A DNA stretch of 22,846 nt, taken from positions 1-22,846 of the forward strand of contig CAMPGW010000045.1 in NCBI GenBank assembly GCA_946885735.1, in the 5' to 3' direction. Shown in pieces: positions 1 to 6,140 of this stretch. The notes beneath the pieces were generated by a model. It was not told the origin of the DNA. It did no database searches and saw only the letters and a program-made list of their open reading frames with translations. Position numbers and translations under genes: made by a program. The stretch's first letter is position 1. Every line of letters begins with the position of its first letter. Origin of the DNA: an uncultured Gammaproteobacteria bacterium (GTDB lineage Bacteria > Pseudomonadota > Gammaproteobacteria > Xanthomonadales > Xanthomonadaceae).

Positions 1-60
1 AAGACCGAGCGGTTGTCCGCAGGAGCGGGAAGTCTCCTTTTTACTCATTCAAGGTGACGC
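1..60 (+). repeat. 60-bp direct repeat, copy 1
   Basis: Bases 1-60 are identical to 460-519. The copy includes the left arm of the attC stem (AAGGTGACGC) and a stretch before it. It may continue left of the window. The identity suggests recent duplication or sequence exchange between two neighbouring attC sites. Confidence 0.95.
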
Positions 61-91
61 CTGACGGTGCACCTCAACTCAATCGTTAGGT
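51..91 (+). other. attC site, right half, of a cassette cut by the window edge
   Basis: The stem AGGTG (52-56), extra A, CGCC, short loop, GGTGCACCT (with a G-T pair) is followed by the R' box GTTAGGT at 85-91. The recombination point would be between G85 and T86. The matching R'' box lies outside the window or is not recognisable. Confidence 0.75.
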
Positions 92-95
92 ACCA

Positions 96-416
96 ATGAG
101 CGACTTGGTGGGCCGAATTACTGCGCTTACCGCAGGCCAGCGACAGCAGGTCTACCTGAGGCTCTGGAATGAACTCACTGTTGCAGGTCGAGCGATTTGG
201 AGTGACCCGGGGTACAGCGAGGCCCAAAAGCTGGACGGCTTGAAGTGGTTGAACGAAATTCAGCATAGAATTTGGAATGGCTACATGCGCACTCCCGGGT
301 ATGAGCCTGAGCAACTGTTCGCGATTGTTAATGGTCATATTCAACAGGCCGAGCATATTCGCGGGCACTTCGGCACCTGCCTACGCAGGGCTGTCAATGA
401 TGCAGTTGGCACCTAA
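96..416 (+). CDS. Integron cassette protein of unknown function (106 aa)
   Basis: I do not recognise a named family. The protein is predicted mostly helical and soluble, with no signal peptide or membrane segment. It is rich in aromatic residues in the middle (RAIWSDPGYSE, then LKWLNEIQHRIWNGYM, about residues 30-68). The ATG lies four bases after the R' box GTTAGGT (85-91) and has no clear Shine-Dalgarno of its own. The stop TAA lies inside the R'' box ACCTAAC (411-417), so the coding region fills the cassette almost exactly. Placement, orientation and tight fit between boxes support a real cassette gene; the function is unknown. Confidence 0.75.
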   Translation: MSDLVGRITALTAGQRQQVYLRLWNELTVAGRAIWSDPGYSEAQKLDGLKWLNEIQHRIWNGYMRTPGYEPEQLFAIVNGHIQQAEHIRGHFGTCLRRAVNDAVGT

Positions 417-587
417 CCCTCTGGAGTACCGATGATTGAAAGATCATCATGGGTCATCAAAGACCGAGCGGTTGTCCGCAGGAGCGGGAAGTCTCCTTTT
501 TACTCATTCAAGGTGACGCGCCGGCCTGTCACCCAGTTTGCAATGCCAAACCGGGTGACAGCCCACCCCGCACCTCAATCGTTGGGC
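411..587 (+). other. attC site of cassette 1 (long form)
   Basis: R'' is ACCTAAC at 411-417, the exact reverse complement of the R' box GTTAGGT (85-91) that opens this cassette. R' is GTTGGGC at 581-587. The variable region holds a long hairpin: CTGTCACCC (526-534) and GTTTG (536-540) pair with CAAAC (547-551) and GGGTGACAG (553-561), with one mismatch and a six-base loop. A second small hairpin, GATGAT/ATCATC, lies at 431-448. At 177 bp it is longer than usual attC sites, and the extra length includes the 60-bp direct repeat. Confidence 0.75.
460..519 (+). repeat. 60-bp direct repeat, copy 2
   Basis: Identical to bases 1-60 and placed at the same position relative to the following attC right half (site 411-587). 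The two copies diverge immediately afterwards, inside the variable part of the attC stem. Confidence 0.95.
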
Positions 588-593
588 CCATAG

Positions 594-1082
594 ATGAATC
601 CGACAGAGATTCGCGACCGCATCCGGGAGCGCATAGCTCCAGCAATTCTTGAGTACGGATTTCGTGGGCGCTCATCGACCTTTTCCCGCGATGTTGGCGA
701 CGTTTCGCACCTAATTCAGATACAAGCCTCGAGCGCCAATTCGACCGATGGGTCGCGATTCACGGTAAACGTGGCCGTATGGGTGCGTGCACTGTCCGCG
801 GAGCCTAGGGCGACGGTAGTTGGGGCCCACTGGAACCGCCGCCTCGGAGACCTCGGTCCGGAGCGAACCGATCTGTGGTGGCAGGCGAACGACCTGGCGA
901 TGGCCGATGAGGCAGCAAGCGACATGTCAAAGCGTGTCAGACTATTCGCCATTCCAGCACTTGATCAGCTTACGTCTAGTAGCGACTTGTTGGCGCTTTG
1001 GAGGTCCGGCAAGTCTCCTGGGCTCACGGCAGTTCAGGCCGATCGTTTCCGCCGACAGCTCGAGAAGCTTGGCGAGGCCTAG
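594..1082 (+). CDS. DUF4304-like integron cassette protein (162 aa)
   Basis: The start lies seven bases after R' GTTGGGC (581-587). The N-terminal two thirds resemble DUF4304 proteins: a helix (about residues 1-20), the pattern GFRGRSSTFSRD, then a strand with LIQIQASS (about 40-47) and RFTVNVAVWVRAL (about 55-67). The C-terminal third is helical (about 100-160). There is no signal peptide or membrane segment, so it is probably cytosolic. DUF4304 members are often found next to mobile or polymorphic-toxin loci, but no activity is established and I assign none. The stop TAG overlaps a degenerate R'' (GCCTAGC). The family assignment rests on pattern recall only. Confidence 0.75.
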   Translation: MNPTEIRDRIRERIAPAILEYGFRGRSSTFSRDVGDVSHLIQIQASSANSTDGSRFTVNVAVWVRALSAEPRATVVGAHWNRRLGDLGPERTDLWWQANDLAMADEAASDMSKRVRLFAIPALDQLTSSSDLLALWRSGKSPGLTAVQADRFRRQLEKLGEA

Positions 1083-1173
1083 CCACCCATTCGAAGGGAC
1101 GCGGAGGCCTGCCACCGGTTTGCTGCGGCAACCGGGCGCCAGTCCACCGCGCACCTAGACTCGATCGTTGGGC
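1077..1173 (+). other. attC site of cassette 2
   Basis: The degenerate R'' GCCTAGC (1077-1083) differs at two positions from the complement of this cassette's own opening box GTTGGGC. The L''-like AAGGGACGCGG (1094-1104) faces CCGCGCACCT (1147-1156). The inner stem is CCGGTT (1115-1120) with AACCGG (1130-1135). R' is GTTGGGC at 1167-1173. Confidence 0.7.
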
Positions 1174-1202
1174 CCAAGCACCACGCGCTCTGGAGGATGC
1201 AA

Positions 1203-1616
1203 ATGTCGGATTCCGAGGCACAGTTCCAGGAGTTGCTGGCCCATCTGATTGCGCGCGTGGACAAGATGTTGACCGAGCAGGGCGACATGCAGGCGCTTGG
1301 CCTAACGCTCCACGCCGATGGCCGGGTCGAGGTTGCAGTCGGCTTGGCCGACAGTCCCGAGCGGCTGTCCGAGGTTCTGAATGCAATGCAGACCTCATTT
1401 TCCCAGGCAGTCCTCCGGCAGCCGATCAAGGCGACCTGCATCGCGTACCCCGACTACGAGAAGAAAGCTGTGATAGCGCTCCTGGAGAATGACGAGAACT
1501 ACTGCTCCAGGATCACGATTCCTGTGCTTACAAACCCAACTTCGCGGCTAGACGTCGATGGCATCGAGGTCGAGGACGGCGGCGTATACATCTTTCGGGT
1601 AATGCGTGACACCTGA
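1203..1616 (+). CDS. Integron cassette protein of unknown function (137 aa)
   Basis: Two in-frame ATGs exist, at 1197 and 1203. The Shine-Dalgarno TGGAGG (1191-1196) touches the first and sits six bases before the second, so I choose 1203 (protein begins MSDSEAQ). The acidic protein has an N-terminal helical region (residues 1-25) followed by alternating strand-like segments (LGLTLHADGRVEVAVGL; ATCIAYPDYEKKAVIALLE; GGVYIFRVM). It has no signal peptide, membrane segment or recognisable catalytic motif. It is bracketed by R' GTTGGGC (1167-1173) and a weak downstream site. I cannot name the family. Confidence 0.72.
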   Translation: MSDSEAQFQELLAHLIARVDKMLTEQGDMQALGLTLHADGRVEVAVGLADSPERLSEVLNAMQTSFSQAVLRQPIKATCIAYPDYEKKAVIALLENDENYCSRITIPVLTNPTSRLDVDGIEVEDGGVYIFRVMRDT

Positions 1617-1694
1617 TCGTTCAATCAAGGCGGGACATGCCGCCCTACGGGCAACGTCTCCGCATATCCAAGCCATGGGTCGTCAAGGCACGAA

Positions 1695-1949
1695 ATGGTC
1701 AGGCTAGCGCCACTACTTCCGGCGTGCCTTCTGCTTGCACTGTTCGTGCACGCCTTGGTTGCAGCAGTGCGAACCGGCTCGTACACCGGGTACTTCAGTT
1801 CCGTGCTGGCAAAACCGTATCTGGTCACGCGAGCGAAGCAACCACGTACCTTTTGGCTACTAATAGCGATGAATGCGCTCACAATCCTGGCCATTGTGGC
1901 ACTACTGTTTGACACTCTGGCATATGAATGGGGGACGTTTCAGTCATGA
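1695..1949 (+). CDS. Small two-helix membrane protein in the cassette array (84 aa)
   Basis: There are two hydrophobic segments, about residues 4-25 (LAPLLPACLLLALFVHALVAAV) in two halves and about 54-73 (FWLLIAMNALTILAIVALLF). A short basic linker contains YTGYFSSVLAKPYLVTRAKQ. The likely location is the inner membrane with both ends on one side. No family is recognised. The Shine-Dalgarno is weak (AAGG about eight bases before the ATG). It is followed by a clear attC stem (1951-2004) but has no good R' box in front, so it may share a cassette with the preceding gene or its left boundary may have decayed. Confidence 0.65.
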   Translation: MVRLAPLLPACLLLALFVHALVAAVRTGSYTGYFSSVLAKPYLVTRAKQPRTFWLLIAMNALTILAIVALLFDTLAYEWGTFQS

Positions 1950-1950
1950 T

Positions 1951-2004
1951 GTCTGACAACCCATCCAAGGTGGCGCCTGGCGGCGCACCCGATCATCGGT
2001 AGGC
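1951..2004 (+). other. attC site of cassette 4
   Basis: R''-like GTCTGAC is at 1951-1957. The stem is GGTG (1969-1972), extra G1973, CGCC (1974-1977), loop TGGC, then GGCGCACC (1982-1989). This is the same design with one extrahelical base as at 52-76 and 2565-2587. The R' box GGTAGGC (1998-2004) departs from GTTRRRY at the second base, so this site may recombine poorly. Confidence 0.7.
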
Positions 2005-2017
2005 GAATAGGGGAGTC

Positions 2018-2602
2018 ATGGGTATCTCGTTGTTGGCAGTTGCGGCATTTGCACTCGCATCCAGCGGACCGGTCCAGGACCAACCTCGGCCAGACCCCTT
2101 TACCTTGCTTTTTGCTTCCACGTGCATGACGTATTTTTATGCTCCGGAGAAGCTGCGAGCTGAAATGGCAACTCGTGGCGCCGGAGTGCTCCAAGGCGAG
2201 TCGGCCAGGTTCTTTCTTGGCGGCAAGCCTGGCACTGCATGGTCAGTTCAAGGCGCCGAGGGCAGGTTCGTTGTTTCGTGGCGAGATGACCACGTCTGCG
2301 CCGTCTTCGCCCAGCGAGCCCCCGTAGCCGACGTTCATGCGAACTTCGCATCGTTGCTTGCTGAGGCGCCTGATCCGTTGATTGCGAGCCCCAGAGAAGA
2401 GGCCGGCCCAGAAGCAGGAATGGTCAGGACCGTATCGATCGCTTGGGGCAGGCCCGACGACAAGACAGAACTTCTCTTTACCCTGACGACTTCGGGCGCC
2501 GCTACGTCCACGGTGCAAGCCATGGCGTCGATGGCGCGGGTCGATGCCCCGGCCAATACAGTCAAGGTGACGCCCGACGGCGCACCTCGACGCACGCGTT
2601 AG
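2018..2602 (+). CDS. Exported integron cassette protein of unknown function (194 aa)
   Basis: The N terminus (GISLLAVAAFALASSGPVQ) looks like a short signal peptide with a cleavage site near residue 17-20, so periplasmic export is likely. The mature part begins with DPFTLLFASTCMTYFYAPEKLR, and Cys appears again near residue 92. A strand-rich core (GTAWSVQGAEGRFVVSW; VRTVSIAWG; TELLFTLTT) follows. The Shine-Dalgarno AGGGGAG lies just before the ATG. Oddly, the last 14 residues (TVKVTPDGAPRRTR) are encoded by the attC stem, and the stop TAG is part of the next R' box, so the C terminus would change if the following cassette changed. The function is unknown. Confidence 0.72.
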   Translation: MGISLLAVAAFALASSGPVQDQPRPDPFTLLFASTCMTYFYAPEKLRAEMATRGAGVLQGESARFFLGGKPGTAWSVQGAEGRFVVSWRDDHVCAVFAQRAPVADVHANFASLLAEAPDPLIASPREEAGPEAGMVRTVSIAWGRPDDKTELLFTLTTSGAATSTVQAMASMARVDAPANTVKVTPDGAPRRTR

Positions 2603-2604
2603 AC
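2552..2604 (+). other. attC site of cassette 5
   Basis: The cleanest stem in the array: AGGTG (2565-2569), extra A2570, CGCC (2571-2574), loop CGAC, GGCG (2579-2582), CACCT (2583-2587). The consensus R' GTTAGAC follows at 2598-2604. R'' is degenerate (GCCAATA, about 2552-2558). The site lies inside the 3' end of the preceding reading frame. Confidence 0.8.
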
Positions 2605-2607
2605 CCC

Positions 2608-2985
2608 ATGAGATTGAGCTCGCTTCGTCGATTCCTGGACTCCGAGATCCCGGCGGGCGTCCTGATCTCGGAAGTGGACGCAGAGCTATCGGCGATTCGC
2701 TACCACCTCCAGGAATTAGGCCGATCTATCCCGATTCCGGTTGGCGAAGATTGCGATGTAGAGATCTCGCGGGCCGACGTGGCTTTCCTCTGCGGTGCGT
2801 TCCTGAGGGGTGAGATTGACGCTGTCCTACTCGCATTCATTGCGGACGTAATCCAGCTCGCAGACCGCGTCTCGATAGTCGATCCCTGGGTCGCCGAGGC
2901 GGTAGCCGAATGCACGGATCCCCAAGTCCAGGGCGAGTTCACCGTCGACAAAGCACGGGCGCTGGTTTCGAGTGCTGGGGTCTAA
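2608..2985 (+). CDS. Last integron cassette protein, unknown function (125 aa)
   Basis: A longer reading frame extends upstream, but I choose the ATG four bases after R' GTTAGAC (2598-2604), because a cassette gene should start inside its own cassette. The protein begins MRLSSLRRFLDSEI. It is acidic and largely helical, with hydrophobic stretches ADVAFLCGAFLRGEIDAVLLAFIADVI (in two halves, about residues 55-80) that look like buried helices rather than membrane spans. The stop TAA lies in R'' GTCTAAC (2980-2986). The overall look is that of small acidic immunity-type proteins, but I see no motif that justifies naming one. Confidence 0.7.
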   Translation: MRLSSLRRFLDSEIPAGVLISEVDAELSAIRYHLQELGRSIPIPVGEDCDVEISRADVAFLCGAFLRGEIDAVLLAFIADVIQLADRVSIVDPWVAEAVAECTDPQVQGEFTVDKARALVSSAGV

Positions 2986-3031
2986 CACCTCAGGCGCTGC
3001 CGCGTCACCGACGCGAAGCCTGGCCGGCCTG
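2980..3031 (+). other. Terminal attC remnant without R' box
   Basis: R'' GTCTAAC (2980-2986) is the perfect complement of GTTAGAC (2598-2604), which opens this cassette. The stem is AGGC (2992-2995) and GCGTC (3002-3006), loop ACC, GACGC (3010-3014), GCCT (3018-3021). No GTTRRRY box follows where expected (about 3025-3035); the sequence instead runs into the eamA stop codon. This marks the right end of the array. Confidence 0.65.
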
Positions 3032-3032
3032 C

Positions 3033-3944
3033 CTACAGTTCCTCGGGCATGGGCGCCGGCCGCGCCTTCGCCAAATTCCGCAACGCAATCGCCAGCACCC
3101 CACCCAACACCATCGCCCCACCAATCCACAACCGCGGCCCGACCTGATCCTGCAGGAACACGATGCCAAGGATCGTCGCCAACAGCGGCGCCGCAAGCAG
3201 ATAGGGCGTGACCTGCGCCACCGGATGCCGCTGCATCAGCAGGTAATAGATGCCATGGCCCAGCAGCGAGGCAACGAGGGCCGCGTACACGACACCGAAC
3301 CAGGCAACCCAACTGGCGGAGGCGATTTCCTGCATGGGGTGAGGCTCGATCAATGCGCTGGCCAGCAGCAGCGGGGCCACGCCGATGACGGCGGTCCAGC
3401 CCTGTTGCGAGAACAGATCCATGCCGCGTAGGCCGCGCATCAGCACGGTGCCGATGGCGAGGAAGAAGGCCGAGACCAGCATCAGCAGCAGTGCGGCGGG
3501 ACTGTCGAGCACGGTCGGGTCGAAGCCGAGCACCAGCACGCCGAGGAAGCTCAGGCCGATGGCGGTGCCGGTCCGCCAGTGCACGCGCTCGCCGAGCCAC
3601 CACCAGGCGAGCAGGGCGGCCATCGGTACGTAGCTCTGCATCACGATCGCCGGCGAGGCGAGGGTGGCCGACAGGCTCAGCGACCAGAAGCTCAGGCCGA
3701 AGTGCAGCACGCCGTTGCATAGCGCCACCGCGGCCAGCCGCGGCCACTGACCCTGCGCAGGCGCCTTGATGAAGGGCGCGAGCAACAACGCGAGCAGGCA
3801 CAGCCGCAGCGCGGTGAACAGCAGCGGCGGGAACTCCAGCAGCGCCAGCTTGGACGTGAGGAAGTTGCCGGCCCAGGCCAGGCAGACCAGCGAGACCAGC
3901 GCGAGGTCGCGGCCGCCGAGGCCGCGATGGCTGTCAGTAGCCAA
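3033..3944 (-). CDS. EamA-family (DMT) membrane transporter
   Basis: 303 residues with about ten hydrophobic segments arranged as two EamA repeats. The N-terminal repeat opens with DLALVSLVCLAWAGNF, and a typical second-half signature ALVASLLGHGIYYLLMQR lies near residues 207-224. The family includes drug/metabolite exporters and amino acid or nucleotide-sugar permeases; the substrate cannot be read from sequence. It acts in the inner membrane. The start is TTG at 3944, overlapping the upstream DUF962 gene by 11 bases. No ATG or GTG occurs near the N terminus and the first helix follows directly, so TTG is the likeliest start. It is probably co-transcribed after purC and the DUF962 gene, and is convergent with the cassette array. 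Confidence 0.9.
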   Translation of the reverse strand: MATDSHRGLGGRDLALVSLVCLAWAGNFLTSKLALLEFPPLLFTALRLCLLALLLAPFIKAPAQGQWPRLAAVALCNGVLHFGLSFWSLSLSATLASPAIVMQSYVPMAALLAWWWLGERVHWRTGTAIGLSFLGVLVLGFDPTVLDSPAALLLMLVSAFFLAIGTVLMRGLRGMDLFSQQGWTAVIGVAPLLLASALIEPHPMQEIASASWVAWFGVVYAALVASLLGHGIYYLLMQRHPVAQVTPYLLAAPLLATILGIVFLQDQVGPRLWIGGAMVLGGVLAIALRNLAKARPAPMPEEL

Positions 3945-4398
3945 TGCCCAGCCGGTTGTAGAGCTTGCGCAGGGTCCACATCGGGCCGACCAGCAGGTAG
4001 ACCAGGTCGGTGAGGAAGCTCGGGCGCTTGCCCTCGACCTTGTGGCCGATGAACTGCCCGATCCACGCCACGACGAACACGCCGATGGCGAGCATCAGCA
4101 GGAACTTCATGCCGAACTGCGTCGAGATCCACAGGTTGAGCAGGATGCTGGCGAAGAAGCAGGCCAGCAGGCCCAGCGCCAGCTTGTGCGAGAGCTTCCA
4201 GTACCACAGCCAGGCCAGGAACATGCCCAGCACCGCGAAGCTGCCGGGCTTGCCGAGGAATTCCGGCACCGGGATCACCCACAGGAAGGCCGTCACCGTC
4301 CACACTATCGCCGGTACGCAGAGCAGGTGGATGCTCTGGTTGGTGGCGTTCTGGTGGTCGTCGGAGTACTGGTCGAGCAGCTGGTCTACGCGGCGCAT
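3934..4398 (-). CDS. DUF962 / Mpo1-like membrane protein
   Basis: 154 residues matching the YGL010w/Mpo1 family. It has an N-terminal YSDDHQNATNQSIHLLCVP motif with paired His and Asn (about residues 11-29), about four membrane helices, and the family signature WIGQFIGHKVEGKRPS (about 111-126). Yeast Mpo1 is an iron-dependent dioxygenase in alpha-oxidation of 2-hydroxy fatty acids at the membrane. The conserved His residues (H15, H24 and H118 approximately) are kept here, so a similar lipid-oxidising role is possible but untested in bacteria. It lies 40 bases after purC and overlaps the EamA gene, suggesting one transcript. Confidence 0.88.
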   Translation of the reverse strand: MRRVDQLLDQYSDDHQNATNQSIHLLCVPAIVWTVTAFLWVIPVPEFLGKPGSFAVLGMFLAWLWYWKLSHKLALGLLACFFASILLNLWISTQFGMKFLLMLAIGVFVVAWIGQFIGHKVEGKRPSFLTDLVYLLVGPMWTLRKLYNRLGIGY

Positions 4399-4438
4399 GG
4401 GCGGTTCCTCGTGTGGTCGGCCATCCGTGCCGGTGCGG

Positions 4439-5362
4439 TCAGTCGATTCGCAGGTCGGCCAGGCGCCACAGCGCCTCGGCGTATTTTTCGCGCGTCGCCG
4501 CGATCACGTCGGCGGGCACGCGAGGGCCGGGTGCGGTCTTGTCCCAGTCCAGCGTCTCCAGGTAGTCGCGGACGAACTGCTTGTCGTAGCTCGGCGGGCT
4601 GGTGCCGACCGAATACGAATCGGCCGGCCAGAAGCGCGAGGAGTCCGGCGTCAGCATCTCGTCCATCACGTGGAGCACGCCGGCTTCGTCGAGGCCGAAC
4701 TCGAGCTTGGTATCGGCGATCAGGATGCCGCGCTCGGCGGCGTGCTTGACGGCGAAGCGGTACACCGCCAGCGTGGCCTCGCGCACGCGTTCGGCGAGCT
4801 CGCCGCCGATCTGCGCGGCGACGGCGTCGAAGCTGACGTTCTCGTCGTGGCTGCCGGCCGCGGCCTTGGTGGACGGCGTGAAGATCGGCTCCGGCAACTG
4901 CTCGGCCTGGCGCAGGCCCGCGGGCAGGGCGATGCCGCAGACCGCGCCGGTGCGCTGGTAATCCTTCCAGCCGCTGCCGATCAGGTAGCCGCGGGCGATG
5001 GCCTCCACCGGCACCGGTTTGAGCTTCTTCACCACCACGCTGCGCTTCGAATACAGCGCCACGTCGGTGCCCGCCGGCAGCACGGAGGCCACGTCCGCGC
5101 CAGTCAGATGATTCGGCACCAGGTGCGCGGTCTTGCCGAACCAGAAGTTGGAGATCTGGCAGAGCATCTCGCCCTTGCCGGGAATCGGATCCGGCAGCAC
5201 CACGTCGAAGGCCGAGAGGCGGTCGCTGGCGACCATCAGCAGGCGGTTGCCGGGCAGGTCGAAGACGTCGCGCACCTTGCCCGAATGCAGCAGGGCCAGG
5301 CCGGGCAAGTCGGAGCGGTGCAGGGTGGTGGACACGGCGGGCGCTGGCGTGGGGGACGCCAT
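4439..5362 (-). CDS. purC: Phosphoribosylaminoimidazole-succinocarboxamide synthase (SAICAR synthetase)
   Basis: Catalyses ATP-dependent condensation of CAIR with aspartate in de novo purine synthesis in the cytosol. The 307-residue protein carries the family hallmarks: [11 protein letters not shown] (about residues 27-37), [40 protein letters not shown] and [11 protein letters not shown]. The length fits the longer class of PurC (about 290-310), not the ~237-residue E. coli type. Start choice is uncertain: ATG at 5362 gives an extra Pro/Ala-rich N terminus, while GTG at 5335 ([13 protein letters not shown]) matches how relatives usually begin. A -10-like TACACT directly abuts the ATG, which favours the GTG if that promoter is real. 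Confidence 0.95.
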   Translation of the reverse strand: MASPTPAPAVSTTLHRSDLPGLALLHSGKVRDVFDLPGNRLLMVASDRLSAFDVVLPDPIPGKGEMLCQISNFWFGKTAHLVPNHLTGADVASVLPAGTDVALYSKRSVVVKKLKPVPVEAIARGYLIGSGWKDYQRTGAVCGIALPAGLRQAEQLPEPIFTPSTKAAAGSHDENVSFDAVAAQIGGELAERVREATLAVYRFAVKHAAERGILIADTKLEFGLDEAGVLHVMDEMLTPDSSRFWPADSYSVGTSPPSYDKQFVRDYLETLDWDKTAPGPRVPADVIAATREKYAEALWRLADLRID

Positions 5363-5368
5363 AGTGTA
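5363..5368 (-). promoter_or_regulatory. Possible -10 element for purC
   Basis: On the minus strand GGGTACACT ends directly at the ATG at 5362. A transcript from it would begin about 5356 and would lack that ATG, but would include the GTG at 5335. There is no convincing -35. Confidence 0.3.
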
Positions 5369-5391
5369 CCCGGCGGGGCCGCGCCGCCGGC

Positions 5392-5400
5392 TGCTACAAT
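5392..5400 (+). promoter_or_regulatory. Extended -10 promoter of the cytochrome c/J-domain/rpe genes
   Basis: TGCTACAAT is a full extended -10 (TGN-TACAAT). Transcription would start about 5406-5408, at or next to the ATG at 5408, so the message may be leaderless. There is no clear -35, as is usual for extended -10 promoters. Confidence 0.5.
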
Positions 5401-5407
5401 GCCGCGC

Positions 5408-5746
5408 ATGCGCCGCCGACTCGCCGTCCTGCCGCTCGCCCTGCCGATCATGCTGACACTGGTGGCGCCGGCCCTCGCGCAGGTGCCGCCGGTGGTCAAG
5501 ATCGTGCGACCGGTCAAGGTCGGCCAGTGCGTGGCCTGCCATGGCCTCGACGGCCGCAGCCGCGCGGCCGGCATCCCGCACCTGGCCGCGCAGGACGAGC
5601 AATACCTGGTCAGCTCGCTGCTGGCCTACCGCGGCGGCCAGCGCCGCCACCCGGTGATGAACGCCATCGCCAACAGCCTGCAGCCGCGCGACATCCAGGC
5701 GCTCGCGCGCTGGTACGCGAGCCAGCCCCCGGCCCGCGTCCGATGA
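5408..5746 (+). CDS. Small periplasmic c-type cytochrome
   Basis: 112 residues with an N-terminal signal peptide (basic MRRRLAV, then a hydrophobic stretch ending LAQ, about residue 24), so it is exported to the periplasm. One haem-binding CVACH (C41, C44, H45) and a likely axial Met in [11 protein letters not shown] (M84) make it a class I single-haem cytochrome of the c553/c4-half type. The C-terminal helix [13 protein letters not shown] is typical of this group. It probably carries electrons to a terminal oxidase or reductase; the partner is not visible. An in-frame ATG at 5399 overlaps the -10 element, so 5408 is preferred. The stop overlaps the next start (ATGA). Confidence 0.88.
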   Translation: MRRRLAVLPLALPIMLTLVAPALAQVPPVVKIVRPVKVGQCVACHGLDGRSRAAGIPHLAAQDEQYLVSSLLAYRGGQRRHPVMNAIANSLQPRDIQALARWYASQPPARVR

Positions 5747-6114
5747 AGGGCCGCGGCAAGCTGATCGGGCTGCTGATCGGCGTGCTGGCCGGATGGGGAA
5801 CCCGACGGCCCTGGCTGATCGCCGTCGGCCTGGTCCTTGGCCATCTCTACGACCTCGGCTGGTTCGGCGGCACGCGCGCCGGCGACACGCCGGACGCGCC
5901 GCCCGCGCCACCGGTGGCCGATCCGTACGAGGTGCTTGGCGTGGCCCGCGATGCGACCGACGAGGAGGTCGAGCAGGCCTGGCGCCGGCGCATGCAGGAG
6001 TACCATCCCGATCGCGTGGCCAATGCCGCGCCCGAACTGCGCGAGCTGGCCGAGCGCCGCGCCCGCGAATCCAATGCCGCCTGGGAACGCATCCAGAAAC
6101 AACGCAAGCCCTAG
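5743..6114 (+). CDS. Membrane-anchored J-domain protein (DnaJ-like)
   Basis: 123 residues. The N terminus has two closely spaced hydrophobic segments ([13 protein letters not shown] and [19 protein letters not shown], about residues 7-38), then a Pro/Ala linker. A C-terminal J domain starts at DPYEVLGV (about residue 64) and contains the invariant HPD (H88-D90). This architecture resembles a shortened DjlA, a membrane co-chaperone that stimulates DnaK ATPase, but the central TerB-like part is absent. The J domain at the C terminus is expected to face the cytosol. It is translationally coupled to the cytochrome gene by an ATGA overlap. Confidence 0.85.
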   Translation: MKGRGKLIGLLIGVLAGWGTRRPWLIAVGLVLGHLYDLGWFGGTRAGDTPDAPPAPPVADPYEVLGVARDATDEEVEQAWRRRMQEYHPDRVANAAPELRELAERRARESNAAWERIQKQRKP

Positions 6115-6140
6115 CCGAAGCCGCCGACACCGAGGATCCG

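Larger units (their letters stand above)
1..3031 (+). mobile_element. Distal end of an integron gene-cassette array (six cassette genes)
   Basis: Six short unrelated ORFs run head to tail on the + strand, separated by attC-like sites. R' boxes fitting GTTRRRY are seen at 85-91, 581-587, 1167-1173 and 2598-2604, with a degenerate one at 1998-2004. Most are preceded by a stem of the type AGGTG-(extra base)-CGCC / GGCG-CACCT, the L''/L' arrangement with an extrahelical base known from attC sites. Base composition is visibly less GC-rich than the core genes after 3033. No integrase or attI is present; since genes are read toward their own attC, the integrase should lie left of base 1. The array stops against the 3' end of the eamA gene. 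Confidence 0.85.

Noticed and set aside
2443..2607. N-terminal extension of the last cassette gene
   Set aside because: It would cross the attC site and the R' box into the preceding cassette; the ATG at 2608 lies just inside the cassette.
96..2985. Toxin-antitoxin pairs in the cassette array
   Set aside because: Several cassette genes have plausible size, but none shows RelE, HicA, PIN, antitoxin HTH or other motifs I can identify, so no such function is claimed.
4010..5407. Reading frame extending the cytochrome c gene far upstream (578 aa)
   Set aside because: The upstream part runs antisense through purC; the signal peptide at 5408 and the extended -10 at 5392 define the true start.
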